Part shown: one piece after another, positions 57,871 to 64,000 of the stretch
Position numbering within the stretch: the stretch's first letter is position 1
Layout of the letters: every line of letters starts with the position of its first letter
Source of the DNA: Struthidea cinerea
Taxonomy: Eukaryota > Chordata > Aves > Passeriformes > Corcoracidae
DNA: 64,000 nucleotides
Direction of reading: 5' to 3'
Assembly: GCA_013397865.1 (NCBI GenBank)
Contig: VZTI01004179.1
Span: forward strand, 1,011 to 65,010
Notes under the pieces: model-generated
Seen by the model: the letters and a program-made list of their open reading frames with translations, nothing else
Databases searched by the model: none
What the model was told of the DNA's origin: nothing
Made by a program: the position numbers and the translations under genes

Positions 57871-60800
57871 TCTATGATGAATAATGAAACTGGACTCTGG
57901 TACTACATGTTCCATTCCTGCCCAGTCTTCAGGATTAGTCAGAATATGATGGCAAAAAATACACGGTGTGTAAGACCCAGCCTGGAATGTTATGAAAGGA
58001 AAGAAAACCCTTTTCTTCCATCACTGCCCTTTTCATCACCACCTTTTCCACATCTTTGTTAGCCCAGACATGCTCATCCCACCTCTACCACCTCCCACTG
58101 TCGCCTCCCTTAGCACTGACCGACCACTCGGTGTGGTCTGGAAAGGATGGAATTGGAAAGCCAGCACATCCTGGGCTGGCTCAGTGCCCTGACCAGTGAC
58201 AGTGACCTTGCGGGGAAATCATCCCTCTGCTGACCTTCCCTCTGTGCTCTTGGAAAAAGACTGACCGAGTCAAGGGCCTGAGCAACAACCGTGTTCTTTT
58301 ATGAGTACACTTTTCAAAATAAGTGAGAATCACCCTGGAGGATCTTCCTTCAAATCCAGACCTGTCTGAAAACGGCACTGCTGCACCAGCAGGTCTAACA
58401 CCCCGTTTCCTTTCCGTGTAACTCCGTATGATGTACAAAACATGCTTTGCCCTTGCTAAATTATGTGTGCTCTGAGGAAGACAATCCTTCGGTGGCCTTT
58501 GAGCTGTATTTTTGATCTGACACCATCCAAAGAATAATTTATAGCGTGACTTCATTGAAGACATAATCAGAGATGGATCAAGAGCCGTTTGTGTAACTGT
58601 AATCTAATTAAGCTGCTTGGGTCTCAGAGGAACAATTACCACGTTATCTTTGTTTGGTTTTACCTCAGGTCCGCAGTGCAAAAACACTCAGAAGACCAAT
58701 TTTGAGGGATAGATCAGCTCCCCTCTGAATCCTTGATCCAGTGTCACTGGGCTGTCTTTAAAAAAACCCCAAACAATTGGATATTTCGGTTCTGAATGAG
58801 GGTTTTTTTTTAAATGTAGGTGCCTACAACATAATAAATTATGCATATAACACAAATCCTCTTGGTATGATACTGTTCAAACTTCATGTGATGCTACAGA
58901 ACAAAGCTCTGCTTCTTTGATATTTTTTGCATATTTTTTAGCTTGGAAAATAATAATGCAAATGCAAAGGTGGGAATTAGGCTCTGCTCACCTTCCTACC
59001 CTTCAAGCAACAGATAGCTTTGTTTTACAAAGAATTTACATTTTGTTTACAATTCATAATTTGTGAATTTTGCACCTCATTAAGCAATTAGAAAATGTCT
59101 AATTCCCATCTTATCTTAAGCACCTCTTTTGAGTAATAATGTGAATTGATCTGAATGCTTTTTCTAATATATTAGTAAAAATATATATAAAAATATACTA
59201 TATATTTACTAAGTGTACACTTAGGTGAAAGGAGCTCCTGCAAATGGCTTTTCGTAGCCCTATCTCCCTCGTATAAGAAACAAAATGTTATGTAAAGCTG
59301 CAAAGATTTGTGTTGCACACAGAAAAATGCCGATTAATCCCGGGGTTTGTACAAATGGCATAGCTGGTATTAGCAAAAAAGCAGCCCACTGCTGGAAGGA
59401 TATTTTATGATAATCTTTCAGCTGGTGTGCAAACACACTCTTCTACAGAAGACAGGTTTGAAGGGGATTTTTGATGGGAGTTGGCTGAAGTGCTTTGTCT
59501 GAGAGTAGGAATCAAAGATTTGGCCCACGGACACCTGAACAGCTCTGCTGTCTTGTGGCTGTGCTCACACTCACTCAGGGCTTGTTCCCTTGTGTAGGGA
59601 ACATTTTTATTCAAAGGCTGTAGAGTTCCTGTGCATGTTTCCCCTTGGGTTGTTCCTACAGAACCACTGGTTCCGCTGTATTTTGCTTTTTTTTTCTACT
59701 TAGAAAAAGTCATTATACTTCAAGAAAAATACTCTTCAGTTGGGGTGGTACTTAAAACCTCACTTTTTAAAATCAGTTTCTTAAAGTGATGAACTGCACA
59801 GGCTTGAGAAAGAAAAAAAGCTTCAAATGTTCTCCATATGACAGGGTCCAAAGCCTTTCCATTTATAACCCTTTAATCACGTTGTGTGGGACACTAAAAC
59901 TCCTGGAGCTGCTCTGGCTCCTGGTGCCGGCCCCTATCAGATGTTAACGCAGCCGAGGGCCTGCTGATGTCACTGATTCAGTTTGGGATCTCTCCCTCAT
60001 TCCCACTGTCCCTGGGCTCTGCTGTGTCCCTTAGAGCCTGAACATTCCAGCTGCCTCGGGGATCTCCTCCCGCAAGGCCTCTCTGAATGTGAAACACCCC
60101 ATAATGAGCACTTTTTCCCTAGTTAAAGACCACTAGATATTTTTATTCTCATCTTTTCGGAAGCTACCGTGTGGTTAGTTCTGAGATAAAGCCCAATATT
60201 CCATGTTTTCCAAAGGAGAGGCTGCAGCACAGCTCCCGGAGGGGGCAAATTGGAGGGAGTTCTTCTGGCTCCGGTGGCCCTTTGCTGATTCACATCAGCC
60301 CAACATCTGCTCCTGTGATCAGAAAATCAGCCCAGGGCTCCCACATGACACCGAGCAGGAGGCAGGCAGCTTCAAATGTATGAGCAGAGCTCCAGAGCTG
60401 CCTCTGGAAGAGCACAGCCTGCTCTGATCTCAGCCACTCTGCTTTAAATCACTTTTTATTTCATACAACATTCGGTTTGGGGATTGCTTTTAATTTACAT
60501 TGGTACATTTGCTACAATCCAGCCTGTAAATGTTCAGTTTTTAATGCACTAAATCGGAGCTTTTGCAGACAAATTTACAGGTCATGACATGACCATTGGC
60601 AAAAAAGTGCCTTGGTACTGGAGCTGGAGTAGATCCCACAAATCCATCAGCTGCAAATAGCCCAAGAGGAAGAGGAATCAATCCTCGGTCAGCAGATTGT
60701 GGAGCTGCACTTCCCTGCTGGTGTCCCAGCTGCTTTGCCTTTGCAGCACAACAATCTCCTAGTAATGGAAAAGGAAAAAAATTCATTTGAGATAAAAAGT

Positions 60801-63800
60801 GAAGAAATGGTTAGTGAAATGAGCCATTTCAGTGTGCCCTGCAAGATCCGGGGATACGGTTTTTCCATGTTAAAACAAATCCTTGTAGCACCACTGATGG
60901 TGGGACAGTGACAAAAAAGGCTTCTGTCTTAGCTGCTGTTTTGAGGTGAGCTCCATAATATTTCTAAAAGGAAAGGAAAACTCATTATCTGCTGGCAGGT
61001 CTGGGAACTCCAATATTCTGGATCCTGTTCCACTTGACTGCAGGAAGGGAAATTGCTTTTACATCCTTAATTCCTCAGGTTTCCAAAGGGAAGGCTGATC
61101 ATTGGAGCCGTATTTGAAAAATTAAACGATACAATACGCTCAGATAATTACATGGTGTGAGGTGTTAGGTGATGTGTTTCATGTTGTACACAGAAACACT
61201 GATGGGATCATGAAACCAGAGACATTTTTGGGAGCATCTCAAATTTAAACTCTTGTTTCTGGCTGTTAACACTTACAGGGAGCAGAGTTTAGCACATAAA
61301 GCAGCATCAAACCCAAGATGCAACAAAAATGTAAATGTCCAGATGCAGATTGCTATTGTCAGTGCTGTGTCTCGGGCTCATTTTGAAAGGAAACTCGAAT
61401 ACATGTCTGAATAAGGAATTTTGAAAGGCTCAGGGCTTGCTATTGAGCAGAGAAATGAAAATAGTCGAAGTTTGCATCTCTCTTTGTTCTGCTGTAACGG
61501 AGAAAATGAGTGCTCTGAGCAGCAGCACTAACGAGGCCCATTCTCACAAGGCTCAGGACTGAGCTTTCCTTGATTTTCTGATGTCTGATAAATGGTAATA
61601 TTTCTGTTCAGCTTTTCTTTTGAGGGGGAAGAAAGGGCACATAATTTTCCTGAAATACGCAGCATTTCAGCAGCTTCAGGAGTCCGCGCCTCTGTCAGAC
61701 CACTGAGATCAACCCTTTCTTTTAATGCTCATTACTCCTCTTTATATTCAAATCTCACTTTACTTATGAACTGGTATCCAGGGCTGAATCACAGCCAGCT
61801 TAATGTGGAAAAAAAACCATAGCAGCAGTGGGAATTCCAGTTTAGGAATCTGCTTGTTTGGGCAGTTTGGACATCACTCATTGTTATGAATTTCCAGTGC
61901 CACAAAGTGAAACTTCATCTTAATGCACGACGAAAACAAATGTGGACTTTAGTTAAAGAGCAGAAATTTAAATTTATATTTAACAAATTGAAAATAATCT
62001 CTGAAAATAAGCCCATCAGTGCTGTGCGGAGGCAGTTTTTGTTTGAAAAAGCGATTTTTAGCTGCGTGGTTTAAGCCTCCCAGAGCGTTCTCGAGCTCCT
62101 CTTGTCTCTCCGTTTGAATTTGCAACCCGATAGTTTCGTTTTGACGAGCTGCAGGAAGCCTCACACACCACAAGATGTCTCAGCGACGAAACACCACATT
62201 TTATACACGTCTTTTTAAATAATATAACTCAATTTTCTGGTATGTGCGTTGGTTTTTCCTTAGTGCCTGACAGGGGCTTTTCAGCAGCACACGAGGAAGC
62301 AAAGGCTGTACAAATTTACCCGTTAGCGTGGGCAATAAATGGGTATTTTAAATAATCGATGATCCAAATGACTCAGTGGAAAACCTTAAGCTTCAAAAAG
62401 GGAAGGCTCAGTGGAGGTGACAGCTAAGAGATACAAAAGTTTTCCTGTGTAGGTTAAAGGGAAGAGTTGTATGAAACTATAATTAATTTCCACAGCGTTT
62501 GACTTTAATAAGAAGTTAAGTATTTTTAACTCTCCATAGTCAGGATTAATATTGTTTAGAGTTACTATGAGGAGACAGTTCTTTGCATAATATTTTCTCC
62601 GAGGTTGCATTTTCTTTGGGGCCTGACGTTATTTTATCTATGAAACCGTTGCCTTCAGCGTGTAAGGTTAAGAGAGAGCACAGGGAAGTTCCCCCTGTGA
62701 GCACCAGGAGGGTTTGCACACATGAAATGTTGACTTTAAAAAAAGAGAAGTTTCAGCTTTTGAACCAGAGTGCAAAGTTTTTTTGCTCTCTGTTGCTTTG
62801 CGTATCTACAACACTCAGCACTTTGGCCTGAGAGTTTTCTCATTTTTCTTTTCGCTTCCCTTTTCCATTATATTGCTGCAGTTTATCTTCCCCCACTGCC
62901 CCTCCAGCTGAACTCCTTAAATTCTTTTTCTGTAATTCTTTCTTGTTTCACCTTTTCAGAGAAATTCAAGCTGTGTAAATAACTGATGGGCACACAAGAA
63001 TCGTGTGACCACTTACAGACATTTTAGGTATATTAAACCTTTAAGTCCTCAACAAAGGAAAATCCATGTGAATTCAGTCCAAAAATTATTCCCTTGTGCT
63101 GAGAAGAGCTGATGGCACCAGCTCTGAGCATGAGACCCACCTCATGAGGAGACACACTAATTTATCATCTATTAATTAAGCTGTTAGCAGAATGCCTTTA
63201 TGTTTTGCGTTACATCCAAATGATGCGAGGGGTTTTCACAGGGATCTGGGATGGCCCTGTAAGAAACAGAACTTCTCTGACTTCTAAAGGGAAGCTTGAG
63301 AGACTCACATTGTTCAGTGATTAATGTGTGTGCTTTAGATAAAGTAACTGAAAACTATTGATTAAGGCACAGTTACCCTTTAACAGCCAAGCAGAATTTC
63401 AAAGGAGATTGGCCTTTGTCTGGATCAATAAAATTGTTGCTGCAGTTCCCAACTGTAATTGCTAAAACCAAACATTATGCGTGGCTCAGGTCTCAGAGCC
63501 AGGTAGTTTATTAAACTCACAAAATTACTTATTTTGGCAGATATTTCTCCAAAATCAGGGTACTTACAGCAGTAATATAAGGCCTAGAAACTTCTCACTG
63601 GTCAGGCAAATAAAAAGGGTAAAAACAGAGTAAAACCAAGTCAACAAAAGGTTAAAAAAAAGAGTAGAAATACAGAACAAAAAGATGATCTTTGCACCAA
63701 AGAAAGCACCTTGTAAGACTAAAAGGGAGCAGATGAATAAATATGAGCAGAACAAGGAAATAATAAAAAATACTCATCAAAAGCTATGGCTCATAAAGCA

Positions 63801-64000
63801 TTGTCAGGAGGTTTGCATACGTCGTGGGAAAGGAGTGCTGTGAGGAAGGACCTGACAGAAAACAATGAAATGGGGCCGTAAATGTCTGTAGGTCATTCCA
63901 AGCACGAGGAGTGGCGTGAGAGCAAACCCAGAAACCCAAGGCAGATCTGATAACGAGACCACGAGAGCTGGCACTGCCATTGGGACTCCTGGGGAAGGAC
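57871..64000. other. Gene-free region upstream of KPNA4
   Basis: No exon, RNA gene or intact mobile element recognised in 6.1 kb. The longest open frame (58181-58564, 127 codons) has no known domain. Several AT-rich blocks with homeobox-type TAATTA or CTAATTAAG cores (for example 58550-58660) could be distal regulatory DNA, but sequence alone does not establish this. In mammals ARL14 and PPM1L lie further on in this direction. Confidence 0.6.

Overview
This is vertebrate nuclear DNA, most probably from a bird (perhaps a songbird; the order is not proven). The evidence is short GT-AG introns, many CR1 LINE fragments with the typical tail ending in TTCTGTGAT, an avian form of miR-15b, and the vertebrate gene order SMC4 - TRIM59 - KPNA4. 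In other vertebrates IFT80 lies head-to-head with SMC4, so it should lie just left of the window.

Layout. 1-27.3 kb: SMC4 (condensin ATPase) on the + strand. I can place 23 coding exons, giving a protein of 1299 residues. The 10-kb intron 5 carries the miR-15b/miR-16-2 hairpin pair. 27.3-27.7 kb: a decayed CR1 reverse-transcriptase fragment between two convergent 3' ends. 27.7-32.9 kb: TRIM59 on the - strand, one coding exon of 408 residues, with a large 5'UTR intron and a CpG-rich promoter. That promoter contains a 71-bp tandem array running into a 187-base assembly gap. 33-36 kb: intergenic, with one ISRE-like site. 36.0-56.3 kb: KPNA4 (importin alpha-3) on the - strand. Sixteen of the 17 exons expected from human are readable and in frame (498 residues). 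The missing first exon is expected inside the 990-base gap at 55238-56227. KPNA4 intron 12 holds a C/D-box RNA that I identify as SCARNA7 (U90) from its guide to U1 snRNA A70. 56.3-64 kb: a 61-bp tandem array next to the KPNA4 promoter, a TA-rich satellite, a CR1 copy and gene-free sequence.

SMC4, KPNA4, TRIM59 and miR-15/16 are all linked to cell proliferation, but they are separate transcription units. The co-transcribed pairs are miR-15b/16-2 within SMC4 and SCARNA7 within KPNA4. I found no undescribed multi-gene system. The items most worth checking are the displaced splice acceptor of SMC4 exon 20, the two promoter-proximal tandem arrays, and the SCARNA7 copy.
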